DNA of 64,000 nt from Phascolarctos cinereus (taxonomy: Eukaryota; Chordata; Mammalia; Diprotodontia; Phascolarctidae): contig NW_018343973.1 of NCBI RefSeq assembly GCF_002099425.1, forward strand, positions 7,479,001 to 7,543,000, written 5' to 3'. Each line of letters opens with the position of its first letter. Position 1 is the first letter of the stretch. Shown piece after piece: positions 1 to 10,789 of this stretch. Both the position numbers and the translations under genes were made by a program. A model generated the notes under the pieces. The model was not told the DNA's origin. It made no database searches and saw only the letters and a list, made by a program, of their open reading frames with translations.

Positions 1-255
1 GGAGTGGAATCAAGTGGAAAGAGCAACCAATAACATCATCAGAATTAAACAACAGCAAGGAAATGTGGGAGGTTTAAAACATGACAGTATGATTGAGTCA
101 TAAAGTAAATGTCAGAGTACAAAGTATCCATTTTCCCATAATTGACAATTTTTCATTTCCAAGATTACTGTTAGAGTTTTTAATGGGGAAAAGAGAAACA
201 GTAGTTAATAGCATTAAAATAAAGCAAGACAAAAACATTCTCAGATATGCTGTTG

Positions 256-1400
256 TTACATGAAATGGTTAGGAGCAACTTTTATATGGGCACAGTGTAT
301 CCAAGAGTCTTTTCCTCCAAACTTGATTACAGTTGAGCTGGTTAACAGTACTTGGAATGGGCCTTCCCAGGCAAGCTGAGTTGCTAGAAATTCTAATGCA
401 AACATTTTTACAGGCTTGAAGTCATGTAGCAAAAAGTTCAAGGGTCCACCTGTGCCGCAATTACTGCTTTGTGAAGTACCTTCAATATATTTTGTCTCCT
501 GTATATAAGAAGCAACAGATATATCTCCTGTGAACAGTGATATATTGACCAGAGAAGAAGGGTTTCACTTTTATGGGAGGGTGACAAAACAGCATTTCAA
601 AAAGAGAAAGGTATAATTCCACCTCACCTGCATTCACATGGTCTGCTTAGCAAATAAAATAATTCAAGGGGAAGTACATCAGGTCACTTTGAGTGAGTTT
701 CTGAGCATAATTTACCAATAAGAGTTTTAAGCTTTTGTTCATATAATCAACCTGATTTGAATTCTGGGGGTGATAAGGAGTATGAAACTTAAGAGTAATC
801 CCAAGGTAAGAATAAATTTGAGAGTACTGAATTAGTGAAATGGTACTACATCTCTGAATCTATATGCATTAATGAACTGTACCTGGGCATAATCATTTTA
901 TAAAGGATTTTAGCAACAAAGTTCATTGTAGTTTTAGGCCCAGGAAATGTCTCAACCCAATGAGCGAGCTGGTTTATAGTAACAACACAAACTTTATAGT
1001 ATCCAGCTTTGGGCATGCATATAAAACCAATTTACAATTGTTCCAATGGAGTATAAGTAAAGGACATCCACCAAAAGCAATCATTCAGAAGGCAAGTTGG
1101 TTAAATGCCTATCAAGTGGGGCAGGCAGCACAAATATGAGCTGCAATTGTGGTAATCCCAGAGACAACCCACACCTACCATATTGTGTCTACTGTTCTTT
1201 CAGTGTCATAATACCTCCCTTTATGAACAGACATGCATAATGGTGATAGAAATTCTGGAGAAGGAGTGCCTTACCTTCTACAGTCAACCAGATCCCAGAG
1301 ACCTGTTTTGTCTTAAATCATGATTTCCATTTTTTAACCCCGAGGTTGCTGTAGACAAGGTGGAAATTATCATCAGTGTTAGAAGAAGAGAAGTGAAACA
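256..1400 (-). pseudogene. ERV pol relic: integrase
   Basis: Integrase joins retroviral DNA to the host chromosome. On the minus strand, around 850-1050, the sequence reads like the catalytic core, with a segment 'AHWVETFPGPKTT'. Near 730-800 there is the family-typical 'KFHTPYHPQ' followed by an 'MNKSLK' block, which corresponds to the gammaretroviral YRPQSSGQVERMN region. Around 290-370 'WEGPFQVLLTS' and 'WIHCAHIK' match the C-terminal domain that class I integrases end with. These parts lie in the expected order. The relic is broken in several places and codes for no intact protein. Confidence 0.85.
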
Positions 1401-1559
1401 GGCATGTCCTTCTAATGTGGCTAACTTTGCTGGTGCATCAGCTCAATTATACCCCATGAAACAGGGTCAGTACTATCAGCATGAACAGAACAATAGACAA
1501 TAATCAAAGTTTTAAGCAACTAAAGAAGATCTTTAATGAAGTTAGTATAACCTTCCTAG

Positions 1560-1870
1560 ACAGCACTTCTTTGCAACCACAGCATTTCAACAGCATGACA
1601 GATCCCAAATACATAATGGGATCCTATGTGATGGTCTCACTTTTACTCATAGCAAGCTGGCAGGCTTGAGTAAAAGCAATCACCTCAGCAGCTTGAGCAC
1701 TGAGACTGAATGGTAGTAGTGAGTAGTTTCATGGTCTGAAACTACTGCTCCAATATATTGGATACCAACTCTAACAGTGGAAGATCTGTCAATATAGAAT
1801 ATGTGGTCTGAATTCTGAAGGGGACTATTGGCAATGTTATTGCAGGATCATTCAACCATGTCCATGACAG
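1560..1870 (-). pseudogene. ERV pol relic: RNase H
   Basis: RNase H degrades the RNA strand of the RNA/DNA hybrid made by reverse transcriptase. Minus-strand translation shows 'AQAAEVIAFTQACQLAMSKS' around 1630-1700, equivalent to the AQRAELIALTQAL helix of gammaretroviral RNase H. It is preceded by a 'GIQYIGAVVSD' strand near 1750. Position between RT and integrase fits. The copy is broken. The connection domain should fill about 1900-2450, but I see only scattered similarity there. Confidence 0.75.
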
Positions 1871-2449
1871 AAGAACAATCATGCAATGTTGTTCCTCTAA
1901 AATTGGCAAATCAGGGAGCAATGTGGCAGGATTGAGGATGGCACATCACCTGAGAATAACATTCTCTTTACCCAGCAGGTCACTTCATATTTGGAACGTC
2001 TCTGGTCATAAAAGGCCTGAGTTTTATGGTGAAGTAAAAGCCCTTAACCTCATGGGGACACTTCACTGTCAAGGGTTTCCCAGGACCAGATCACAAGCCT
2101 TCTCGTCAAAAGATCAGTAGCAGCCACGGCCCATAGACAAGCAGCTACAGTATCAAGCTGAGCAGAATAACAAGTTACTCAATGAAAAGTAGAGCCAAAG
2201 GCTCAAGTCAGGACATCAGAAGTCATCCTCTACTTCATTCAAATACAAAGATAGTGAAGGGTTTACTGTAATCTGGGAGTCCCAGTGCAAATCTGATAAG
2301 GCTTTTTTGAGATCTGCAAGGGTGGAAAGGTGTTGCTGCCCTGCAAGTTCTGCAAACAGAGTTTTTAGTCACAGATATAAGGCATTTAGTGATTTCACCA
2401 AAGCATGGGATCCACTGTCACCAATGTCTGTCCATTCCCCAAATAGTAC

Positions 2450-3300
2450 ACAATTGCCTTTTGGTTGTAGAAATAGATAATTGTTGAAGAGCCTGTACGA
2501 ATTTGAAGGAAACAGAGAGGGTACCAACAGATAAAATGAAACTGAGAAACTCTACTTGTAGAAGGCACTATAGGACCTTTAATTTAGAGACTTTGTGGCT
2601 TCTTCGATGGAGTTGAAAAAGGAGGCGATAGCTGTCCTCCTGAAAAACCTCAACATTGGGTATTTCCAGCAGGAGATCATCAATACATCGGATTAAAGAC
2701 AAACCCTTGAAAGTGATAGAAGCTAGATCTTGTAGGATTTGAGAAAATAAGGTAGGACTTTCTACATACCCTTGAGACAAATGAGTCTATGTCCATTATG
2801 TATTCTTCCAGGTGAAGGCAAACAGATACTGAGTGTCTAGAATAGCATTGTTAAAGAAAACTGAATACTGTGAAACAGGTCAGCATCACAAAGAATGGAA
2901 GAGACAATGGTGGCTGGGTTTAGAACTACTGGATGTCTAGGTTTAATATAAGCACTAAGAGCACATAAATCCTGCACAAAAATGATAAATAGGTTTACCA
3001 TCAGGGTTTTATTTTTTAATAAGCAACATAGGGATTTACATGGAATAATAATACCCTGGTTTCTAACAGTCAGTAATGGGTGAAATGCCTTTAATACATT
3101 TCCTTGACAAAGGATATCAGGCAACAGATGGTAGTGAGCCTCCTTTGGTTCTAATGGTGATAGGAATAGCAGATTTTAACAACCCTACATATGAGGGTGA
3201 GGCAGCCCATAGAGAGTCAGGAATGTCAAATGGAATACCCAGACCATCTTCAGGGGTTTCTTGGGAATTTTGAACCAAATAAGAAACAAGAGGAAGTGCT
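2450..3300 (-). pseudogene. ERV pol relic: reverse transcriptase
   Basis: Reverse transcriptase copies the viral RNA into DNA. On the minus strand, 2568-2780 reads 'SQGYVESPTLFSQILQDL' and then a 'CIDDLLLE' block, matching the LPQGFKNSPTLF and YVDDLLL motifs of class I retroviruses. The finger region at 2837-3124 contains 'FVQDLCALSAYIKPRHPVV', equivalent to the VQDLRAVN...HPTVPNP segment. The motif order and spacing are right for RT. The reading frame is interrupted, and no enzyme could be made from it. Confidence 0.88.
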
Positions 3301-3477
3301 CAGAAAGACATAATGTAATGGATCCATCAGGAGAACATGAAATAGTGGCTCTTGGTTTACATAAAGGATCTCAGAATAACAAATTCTTAAAAGATTTAGG
3401 CATAGTAGAAAACAATGTTCCACTATTGGAGGACCAACAGTTACCATACAAGGAACAATTTGGGAATATATTAGAGT

Positions 3478-3720
3478 TTACCAGAGACTATAACAAAGTC
3501 TTAATAGCCACACAGTTAAAAATCTGCCTTTTTTTAATAATACTGAACCAGAACCTCCAGTATCTAATAAGCAATTATACAATGTATCACCAACTTTAAG
3601 AGTAACATATGGTACACCAGAGAAGAGAGGCAAAGACTGGGGCAAGGATACCTGGATTGGGAAAAATAAAACTCTCCAGAATTTAGGTCCCTCCCCCACA
3701 ATACCCCATACTTCCACGCT
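3478..3720 (-). pseudogene. ERV protease relic
   Basis: The retroviral aspartic protease cleaves the Gag-Pol polyprotein. Minus-strand translation of this segment shows 'YVTLKVGDTLYNCLLDTGGS', the flap-proximal strand and active-site neighbourhood (family motif LLDTGA followed by S.VL). It sits between the gag zinc-knuckle relic and RT, as expected. The segment is short and does not cover a complete protease domain. Confidence 0.82.
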
Positions 3721-3769
3721 ATAGATCTTTCTTGGGTTCCCCCACAGTTCTTATTTTTATTCTTTAAGC

Positions 3770-5160
3770 CTCACTTTTTATTTCTGCAATCTTTGATGAA
3801 ATGTTCCTATTTTGTAACAATAAAAACATGGTTTCTTGATGCTCCCTGAGCAAAAGTAAGAATAGTTTGTGTTTCTAGTTTAGATTTTGCCTTTTCTTTA
3901 TTTCTTCCTTCATATACATATTGAGATGTGCTTTAAGTTCACCTATTCCTTTTTTTATGCCAGCCAGGGCAGCTCTTATAAAAATATCATTTTAGCTCTG
4001 GCAGGGGTTGATTAATAAAGGCAAAATTAATGATCCTAGAATCTCATTGATTAAGGAGGTCTCACCGTGTATACTGCTTAGCACTTTTATACAATCTATC
4101 CTAAAAGTAGTTAGGGGTTTCATTCTTGAAAAGTTTCTTGAAATTTGCTCCAATCTTCAGAGCAGATGGTGAATGCCCCCATTTCCCTAATTAAAGATTC
4201 CTTAGCTTGTAATATCCTCAGGTAATTGGCTGGGTTGTTAGGGTTGCAGTATAAATCTTTTAAAGTCCAATTGGGAAACTCCCTGGGCTAGCAGAAGTGG
4301 TGCTGGCTGAGGTGTGCCTATTTCCAGCTTCTCTGAAGACAGTTCTTTCCCTAAGGGAAAGCAAGCTGCCCATCAAGTCAACCACATCTCTCCAGATACA
4401 GTTATAACCTCTATATATGGCCTAAAATTGGAGTATAACAGCCATAGGATCTTTGAGTATCTCTCCTTCATGTGGAGAGATCAGAGAGACTAAAATGTTG
4501 ATAGAGTCTTAAAAGTATCATGTCTTGGCTTATACATCATATATAAATCTTTCTTGGAGAGGAAAGACATCTATAGCCAATTCTTCAAGTTCAAAAGAAA
4601 TTAAATCTCCTACCACAGCAGAAGAGTAAGATAGGGAGTGGAAAGTATAGGGAGAAAAGTTGAAGAGGGAGAAGGCAGAACAGAATAAATTAAAATGGGT
4701 CCTTTAAGAAGTGAAGGGTATGATCCTTTAGACAGGGCATCATAGCAAAACCAATAGTTCATTTGATAGGGATGGGGTTGTTCAACAGCCAGTCTCAATT
4801 TCTTTAATGTATAATAATCAAAAGTGCTGAATTTAGGTCAGAATAATTTATCAGCTAAATCGCTTACCATTCTAGACCAGTTTTTACACAATTTAATAGT
4901 GAACCTTTTTTTGGGTCATTTCCAGATGAACCAGGAGCTTCTTTGGTCCCAAAATATAAGAAAATTTTCCAGGGGACTTCCCTTCAGTATGCTGCTACTG
5001 GATCCCATAATTCCCTTAAGGGACTTGTCTAAAAATATAGGGGTTTACCTTAGTTTGGAAAAATTGAGATCTAGGCAAAGGAGGAGTCAACTTCTGGGCA
5101 GTCTACCATGGAGAAGTCCCTCAGTGAAAAATCAACCAAAGGGCTCAAGGGAGTTCTTCT
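3770..5160 (-). pseudogene. ERV gag relic with zinc-knuckle remnant
   Basis: Gag makes the virion core. The best landmark is a nucleocapsid-type zinc knuckle at about 3783-3828 (minus), reading 'CFYCYKIGTFHQ', similar to CFYCKKPGHF of gammaretroviruses. The ~1.3 kb between this and the primer site is the right size and place for matrix and capsid. I cannot recognise individual matrix or capsid motifs with confidence, and the frame is broken many times. Confidence 0.65.
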
Positions 5161-5197
5161 AAGACACTGTCTTGGTGGCTGGGATCCCTCCCTTGAT

Positions 5198-5215
5198 CTC
5201 CTGGCTGGCTTACCA
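5198..5215 (-). other. Retroviral primer-binding site, tRNA-Arg type
   Basis: Two bases after the LTR end, the minus strand reads TGGTAAGCCAGCCAGGAG. The complement of the 3' end of tRNA-Arg(ACG), as I recall it, is TGGCGAGCCAGCCAGGAG, so 16 of 18 bases agree. The starting TGG and the position immediately after the LTR are both as required for a primer site. Confidence 0.8.
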
Positions 5216-5217
5216 AC

Positions 5218-5571
5218 TGTTGTGAGTGAAATTGATAGAGACTAAAGAAATAACATCCAAGCAAATTGATTTATTAGTAAGGCCTATAGATTCATAACAA
5301 ATCAGATCCAATGCCCTTCAGTGGCACAAGGACACTGAATGATAAATAACAATGCTTTCTTATAGCCATTTTATGTGTATATATGCGTGCATGTATATAT
5401 GTATCTATATATCTAACTATCTCTCTATTGTGGAAACAAAAGCAGATAACAAAAGATAAAGGCAAAGAATGGTATGCTCTGGTAAGATTAGTGTCATGCA
5501 TGCCAAAGCTCAGACCATGCTTCACTTGCTCATTTTAGTGTAGCTGAACAGTAAGACAAATAACCATAACA
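5218..5571 (-). mobile_element. 5' LTR of the class I ERV
   Basis: The 354-bp LTR begins TGTTATGG and ends CTCACAACA on the minus strand, giving TGTT/AACA inverted ends. A TATAAGAA box lies at 5357-5364 (minus) and a polyadenylation signal AATAAA at 5270-5275 (minus), about 50 bp before the LTR end. A TA-rich microsatellite has grown upstream of the TATA box (5377-5420). The other LTR is outside the window, so age cannot be read from LTR divergence. Confidence 0.82.
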
Positions 5572-5799
5572 AAAAGTGTTAAGATATCCCCCCAAAAAAT
5601 GGACCTCCAGAATTCAATTAATTGAAAAACCAATTACTGGATAATCCAGTCCACTTTGGGGCAGTTTTAAGTGTTAAAATAATTTATTCTTCCCCTCATA
5701 TAAAAGTTAAATCTACCTTCTTCAATGTCAAAGTATCATGCCTGATTCTACCCTCCAAAATGAAGTAGATCATATCTAATCCCCACCTGTTTCAGTAGA
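5572..5799. other. Unassigned sequence between the ERV and the L1-type element
   Basis: No recognisable repeat or coding signal. It may include the retroviral insertion flank and the extreme 5' end of the following L1-type element. Confidence 0.4.
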
Positions 5800-7735
5800 C
5801 TTAAAACTCAACACATGATAACAATATGACATAGCAATGAAAGGAGTAAAGTGGAGTCTCAATTCCAACTTCTAGTCCAGTCTAAAGCCTGGAGAGGAGT
5901 TCCAAATGAAAGGAAAACTTGCAGTTCTATCACTGAACTAGCAGAACCTTCCAGCTGACTGATTGTGGCTCAGTTCAACAGTCTACTGAAACTTCAAATG
6001 GGGCAAGTCCATATAACTGGTACTCAGATCTAACCTAAGTTCAGTAACATATAGAGCTCCAAAGAAGGTATATGGTGGGGTGGGGAGACTTTGCCCTAGA
6101 TCAGACCAGTTTGGAGGCACAGAAAGCTAGCAGCTTCCCAGCCTGAGTTGTTCCTGCAAGCCTGTAATAGCAAAATCTACTATTCTAAGAAAGCAGCAAT
6201 AAGGCTAGCCACAGAATTCCCCCTAAAAGGGCACAGAGCTTGACCCTAACAGAAAATCCAGATTCAGAAAGTAGGCTGGAATAATGAGCAGACAAAAAAG
6301 AACCCCACCGTAAAAATCTATTATGGTGACATGGATGCTCAAGACACAAAACCAGAGGAAGAGAATGCCTCCAAAACATCTACAAGAAAAGCCTCAAAGA
6401 AAAACATAAAAAATATATGTTTATAAATGAAATGAAAGCACTAGAGGGAAAGAAATGAGAAATGTGGGGGGAAATGAAAGGGGAATTAAAAGCTTTGCAC
6501 AAGTGATACAAAACCTTGGGTAAGCACCAAGTAGAAGCTAACAACTCTTTGATACAATAAGAAATATTAAAACAAAGCCAAAAGACTTAAAAATAGAAGA
6601 AAATGTAAATTATCTCAAAAGTAAAAGCAACTGACCTGAATAATAGGTAAAGGGGAGATGATTTAAGAATCATTAGTCTAACTGAAATCCATGACCAAAA
6701 AAGAGCTTAGATATCATATTTCAGGCAATCATAAAGGAAAACTGTACACATCTCTTAGAACCAGAAGGCAAACTAGAGATAGAAAGAATCCTCCAGACAC
6801 TTCCTGAAACAAACTCCAAAATTTAAACTCCCAGTAACATTATAACCCAAATCCAGATCCTCTATGTCAAAGAAAAGGCACTGCAAGCAGTCAGAAAGAA
6901 TTCAAGTACTGAGGAGTCACAGTCAAAATCATACACAATCTGGCAACCACCACATAAAGAAGTGAAGGCTTGAGACATGATATTCCAGAAAGCAAAAAAT
7001 TAAGTCTTACAGCTAATAATAACTTATTCAGAAAAAAATAATATAATCCTACAAGGAGAAAAACAAAATGGACATTTAATGAAATAGGTGATATCCAAGA
7101 ACTCCTGATGAAAACACCAGAGCTACAGAGAAACTTTTTAAGTTCAAATTCATAAATGAAAAGAAGCATAAAAAGATGGATGTAAAGGACAAAATAGTGA
7201 TAACCTACTTATATTCTGATATGAGGAGATGATGCCTTGATACCTATTTCCCTTCTGAACCTTATCATCATCAAGGATCATGGAGGGAGTCTAATTAGAC
7301 GTGTTGGGAGTTGCTCTGTTATGCCCCGATCATCTTAATACAAGAATGGAAAAGAAGAGGAATATAGTAGCAAGGCAAAGGGAGATGATTGTCAGGGAAA
7401 ATTATCTTACATAATCACTGTGTACAAGTAGACATCTATACAAACAAGGAAGAAGGGGTGAGAGAAGGGACTGACACTCAAACTTTACTTTCATCTTTAT
7501 TGGTCAAAGGAGGGAAAGATACATGCATACAGTTGAGTACAGAAATATATTTTACTCAACAGGGAAACAAGGGAAAGGAAAGAAAAGAAAGAAAGAATAA
7601 GAAAGAAGAAAAGAAAAAAGAATAAAAAAAGAAGACAGATGAATGGAAGGATCAGTCCTAAGCAAAACAAACTTTAACTAAGGATGTAAAAATATAACTT
7701 TTTATGGTGGCAAAGAATTGGAAGGTAAGGGGGGT
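5800..7735 (+). mobile_element. L1 ORF1-bearing element without ORF2 (HAL1-like), old
   Basis: The 5' untranslated segment at about 6060-6280 ('cccagcctgagttgttcctg' around 6137) resembles the marsupial L1 5' UTR as I recall it. It is followed by an ORF1 relic (6284-7155), then ~500 bp of A/G-rich noncoding sequence, then a short stretch at 7675-7722 ('gtggcaaagaattggaag') that also occurs near the L1 3' end. I see no endonuclease or reverse transcriptase between ORF1 and that 3' stretch. This is the architecture of HAL1 ('half-L1') retroposons. An L1 with a large internal deletion is the alternative. The outer limits are approximate. Confidence 0.6.
6284..7155 (+). pseudogene. L1 ORF1p relic
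   Basis: ORF1p is the RNA-binding trimeric chaperone of L1 particles. The ATG at 6284 is followed by MSRQKRTPP and a stop at codon 10, so this copy is dead. The middle is rich in Lys and Glu, like the coiled coil. Around 6865-6990 the DNA still resembles the 'ILKAARKK...RRAWN' part of the C-terminal domain. Codons 7069-7155 read WTFNEIGDIQELLMKTPELQ and end at a TAA, which fits the ORF1p C-terminus. Length (~290 codons) is slightly short for L1 ORF1 (~340). Confidence 0.6.
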
Positions 7736-7955
7736 GTAGTGAGAAGGATAACTCATGGACAGCTTGCATGCTCCATTAGTATTCCTGCAGCTTCCCCAAA
7801 TCTAGAACCTTCCCAGTACATTGGGTGATCTCTCTGTAGGGGATTTAATAAAAGAACATGTAGAAGGGTGATACAGAATAAAGAGATGTGAATAGATTAT
7901 GATCTGCTCTAATGCAGATAGTATCTACATTTTTGAGATCACAAATCCAGACAAG
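7736..7955. other. Unassigned sequence
   Basis: No repeat, gene or strong composition signal recognised between the HAL1-like element and the L3 end. Confidence 0.4.
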
Positions 7956-8168
7956 TATTGAAATGAGGGGGGAAAACCTTCCTAACAATTAGAGTTTTCC
8001 AAAAGTAGATCAGATTGGTTCAGGAGATAAGGGCTATATATTGCTGGAGGTCTTCAAGTGAAATCAGAATGATGGGGATATTTTTGGCGTCCATGGGAGA
8101 AGAGGGTTCTTTTTAGCTAGACATTGTTTTAATTGATGTCCAGAGTCCCTTCCAACTCTGAAGTTCTA
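7956..8168 (+). mobile_element. CR1/L3 LINE, 3' end
   Basis: It contains 'aaccttcctaacaattagag', 'ggaggtcttcaagtg' and 'agagtcccttccaactctga', the ordered landmarks of the mammalian L3/CR1 3' end. It is 5'-truncated and diverged. A WSINE1 copy follows directly. Confidence 0.75.
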
Positions 8169-8169
8169 A

Positions 8170-8329
8170 GAAGGCTACGGTAAGGAGGTGGAGCAGTGGA
8201 CAGAGCTCTGGCCTTGGAGTGAGGAGTACCTGAGTTCAAATCTGGCCTCAGACACTTGACACTTACTAGTTGTGTGATCCTGGGCAAGTCACTTAACTCT
8301 GATTGCCTTACCAAAAAGAAAAAAAAAGT
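8170..8329 (+). mobile_element. WSINE1/WALLSI-type CORE-SINE
   Basis: Near full length: a degraded 5' head ('gagcagtggacagagctctg'), the core 'gagttcaaatctggcctcag', 'gtgtgatcctgggcaagtca', then 'gattgcctta' and an A-rich tail. Short SINE of the tRNA-derived CORE class, mobilised by a LINE. Confidence 0.9.
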
Positions 8330-9180
8330 CTGTGGTATCGATGGAGTTGCATAACTATTTCATGAAAATGTAATCTATACAAATATTCCTTATCTTCCAA
8401 TTTATTGATCTAGAAGGCCACCACTGGCTTCTACTGTCACACAGTTTCAGTGTTCAATATTATCAAGCTGGCACATTGTAGGTTATACCCTACAAAACAT
8501 ATGCTACTTTTCAGGTTTTTCCTAGGAGTTCCATTCCTAAAGAATGCATGGTTTGTGGGATTAGTCTGTAGAGTAGTAATACTAAAAGACTGAATGTTAT
8601 TTTTCCCTTCACTTACTTTGTCCATTTCTCTGCATATAAGGAGGCTTAACACTATCCATCCTTGTCTGTGTTTAGGATTAATGAAGTAAATGTTCAGAAA
8701 GTCGAATGAAATCCAGAGGGAAATAAAAAAGGGACAATCATTTGGAAACACAAAAGAAATATAAAACTATCCATATCTGAGCTTGCAGTTATCTAGATCC
8801 AGAGCCTGGGGGAGTGCCCAGAGAGGTAATTTAGACACAGGAAACCTGGAAGCTGGCTGGCCTACATTAGTGCTATATTGTAAATCACCTACTGTCTCCT
8901 TTGGGGGCAAAAACCCCAAACATTATATTTAGTACATCCAAAGTCTGCAACTGAATGATGAGAGGCAACGTAGGAGAGACAAGGTCACCAACCAGAGGAA
9001 ATGACTCAGCAGTGCACACACCCTGGCTTTGGGAATGTCACACCACTGGTGTAATGAGGGGTGTGGATGGGAATGAGTGCTCAGGCAGGGAGGATGAGGA
9101 AATTGACTTGAATTAATATAAAGTCCTTAACACTGGTCTCCCTAGGGAGAAAGTGGTATTTATTTTAGGGAGTGAGGATA
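8330..9180. other. Unassigned, apparently single-copy sequence
   Basis: No repeat or gene recognised. The longest minus-strand frame here (8437-8751) has no recognisable motif. Confidence 0.4.
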
Positions 9181-9490
9181 AAATCAATAGCCTAATGCAT
9201 TATGTTAAACAACTAAATTGGAGGAGCTGCTTTAAATAGCTCAAATTGAGCCCTCTGAATGATGTCTTATCTCCTGCATGAATCTGAGAGAGTAATGGAG
9301 CTAAACTGATTCAGCTAATCTTGGGGGACTCTCTAAACTTGATAGGCCCAATCATTTTGATCTTTTCTAAAGCCTCCCCCAGGGGCAACGATTTTACAAA
9401 TGCCGCTCAAAAACGTTAAACGGTGATTCAACTTTAATTTTTTATTTTATATTTAGTTCAATTAGTTACTAAGTATAGTAAAAATTAATA
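9181..9490. other. Repeat-free AT-rich block, candidate conserved noncoding element
   Basis: Low in recognisable repeats, with several TAAT/ATTA cores, a 'ctttaaatagctc' block and a rare pair of CpG-containing motifs ('aaatgccgctc', 'aaacgttaaacggtg') around 9400-9425. This texture is common in vertebrate developmental enhancers, but conservation cannot be tested here. Confidence 0.25.
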
Positions 9491-10078
9491 TCAGTTTTTC
9501 CTTCACACTTTTTCATGTTTCAGATGCAAATGCACCTTTTGTTCAGATTGAATCTATTCACACTGTCCTTATTATGGGATTTTTAAGTGTTCTTTGTAGT
9601 TCAAAATCCAAGAACTTGCTTAAGAAATTCTCTAATCAGTGATAACTCAGGAATTTTCCTCAGAGCTTTGGACATACAGGGAAAATAGCATGGGGGACAT
9701 AGAGATTGCCAGTCTATAGAAAGAATAGGACCACTCAATTCATTCTCCAATATGAAGCCATCTGTGATCACTCATTTCACAGTGATTTTTTCTCCTCCTA
9801 CCTCATAACCAGTACTGTCTGTATCACTCATTCAGCACTCATCATATTCCGCATATTGTACTCAGTTATACTATTGTCTTGAAGTATTTTATCCTTTCAC
9901 TATCTGACATTACATATTGTAAGACATATTTTACATATATGCACATTTGCATGGATGGATGGATGCATCATATATGTACATGTGCATGTGCATAGTGGTG
10001 TTGTTTTCCCAACTGCAAGTTGCCTGGGGTTACTACCATATTATGTTTCTTTATTTTCCCTACAGCACAAAGGACTAC
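9491..10078. other. Unassigned, with a short GATG/TGCA-rich tract
   Basis: A small alternating tract (9948-9993, 'ggatggatggatg' and 'tgtgcatgtgcata') is the only structure visible. Confidence 0.4.
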
Positions 10079-10261
10079 CAGGGGTATGGAACCTGAGGCC
10101 TGAAGGCCACATATGGCCCTCTAGCTCCTCAAGTGAGGCCCTTTGACTGAATCCAAACTTCACAGAACAAATGCCCTTAATAAAAGGATGTGTTCTGTAA
10201 AACTGAGACTAGGTCAAAAGGTTGTCTCCAAGGCCTCCAGGCCACAGGTTCCCCACCCCTG
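10079..10261. mobile_element. hAT-type miniature DNA transposon (MITE), 183 bp
   Basis: Ends are near-perfect inverted repeats: CAGGGGTATGGAACCTG on the left and CAGGTTCCCCACCCCTG on the right. The interior includes 'ggccacatatggccctctag' and 'gaatccaaacttcacagaac', which recall a common marsupial hAT family. Eight-base flanks (AGGACTAC and GACTAGAC) share GACTA, a plausible degenerate 8-bp target duplication. No transposase is present, so it is non-autonomous. Confidence 0.82.
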
Positions 10262-10785
10262 GACTAGACTCTGCCTCAAAGTAGGGATTAATAGACCAAA
10301 GAAACTTTCACATCAATAGTGCAATTAGAGTTCCTTCTGGAATCCTAATTTGGGAAGGAATCCTTAGTAGAATAAATGAGCTGGAATTGCCCATATCAAC
10401 TATTCTTCTTCAGTAATTCTCATTGTAGACAATTATAAGGGTTATGCCTAGTTGCAAATTTTGAGACATGAACCAATTCTGGAAGGGGCTACTGAGTAAT
10501 ATTTTTATAGGTCTTTTGATTACTGTAGAACTTAGTAGTGGTCAAAGAAAAACAAATATGCATGCTAAAAGCCGAAGAGGCTTCAGCTTTTATGTTGACT
10601 CTATAGCTCCAATTGTCTATAGGAGGGGTGCAGCCTCATTTCTCCCCTGGTAGTCTAGAAAAAATTCTGAATTTGGAGTTAAAAGTTCTAGAACTGGTTA
10701 TGATAAAATTAGTTGAATGACTTTGAGCATTCTCAGCCTTGTTTACCCATGAGTGGTAGTAGTAGTCTCAATGTAGTAGAAACAA
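10262..10785. other. Unassigned sequence
   Basis: No repeat or gene recognised. Confidence 0.4.
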
Positions 10786-10789
10786 TACT

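Larger units (their letters stand above)
1..5571 (-). mobile_element. Class I (gammaretrovirus-like) endogenous retrovirus, 5' part, decayed
   Basis: Read on the minus strand, the order is LTR (5571-5218), primer-binding site, gag with a zinc-knuckle relic, protease, reverse transcriptase, RNase H and integrase, so the genes run in standard retroviral order toward position 1. The integrase C-terminus lies near 260-400, so env and the 3' LTR should lie left of the window. Protease and pol motifs are gamma-like (class I). The primer site pairs with tRNA-Arg, as in the ERV-R/ERV3 group, but that does not prove membership. The copy is clearly dead, with well over a dozen interruptions across gag and pol, which suggests an old insertion. 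I see no SINE nested inside it. Gene parts are listed separately. Confidence 0.88.

Noticed and set aside
4824-5162. 112-codon plus-strand open frame
   Set aside because: Antisense to the retroviral gag relic; a shadow frame.
8170-8329. tRNA gene, because CORE-SINE heads carry tRNA-like promoter boxes
   Set aside because: No cloverleaf can be formed and the body is a WSINE1 SINE; the same applies to all SINE heads in the window.
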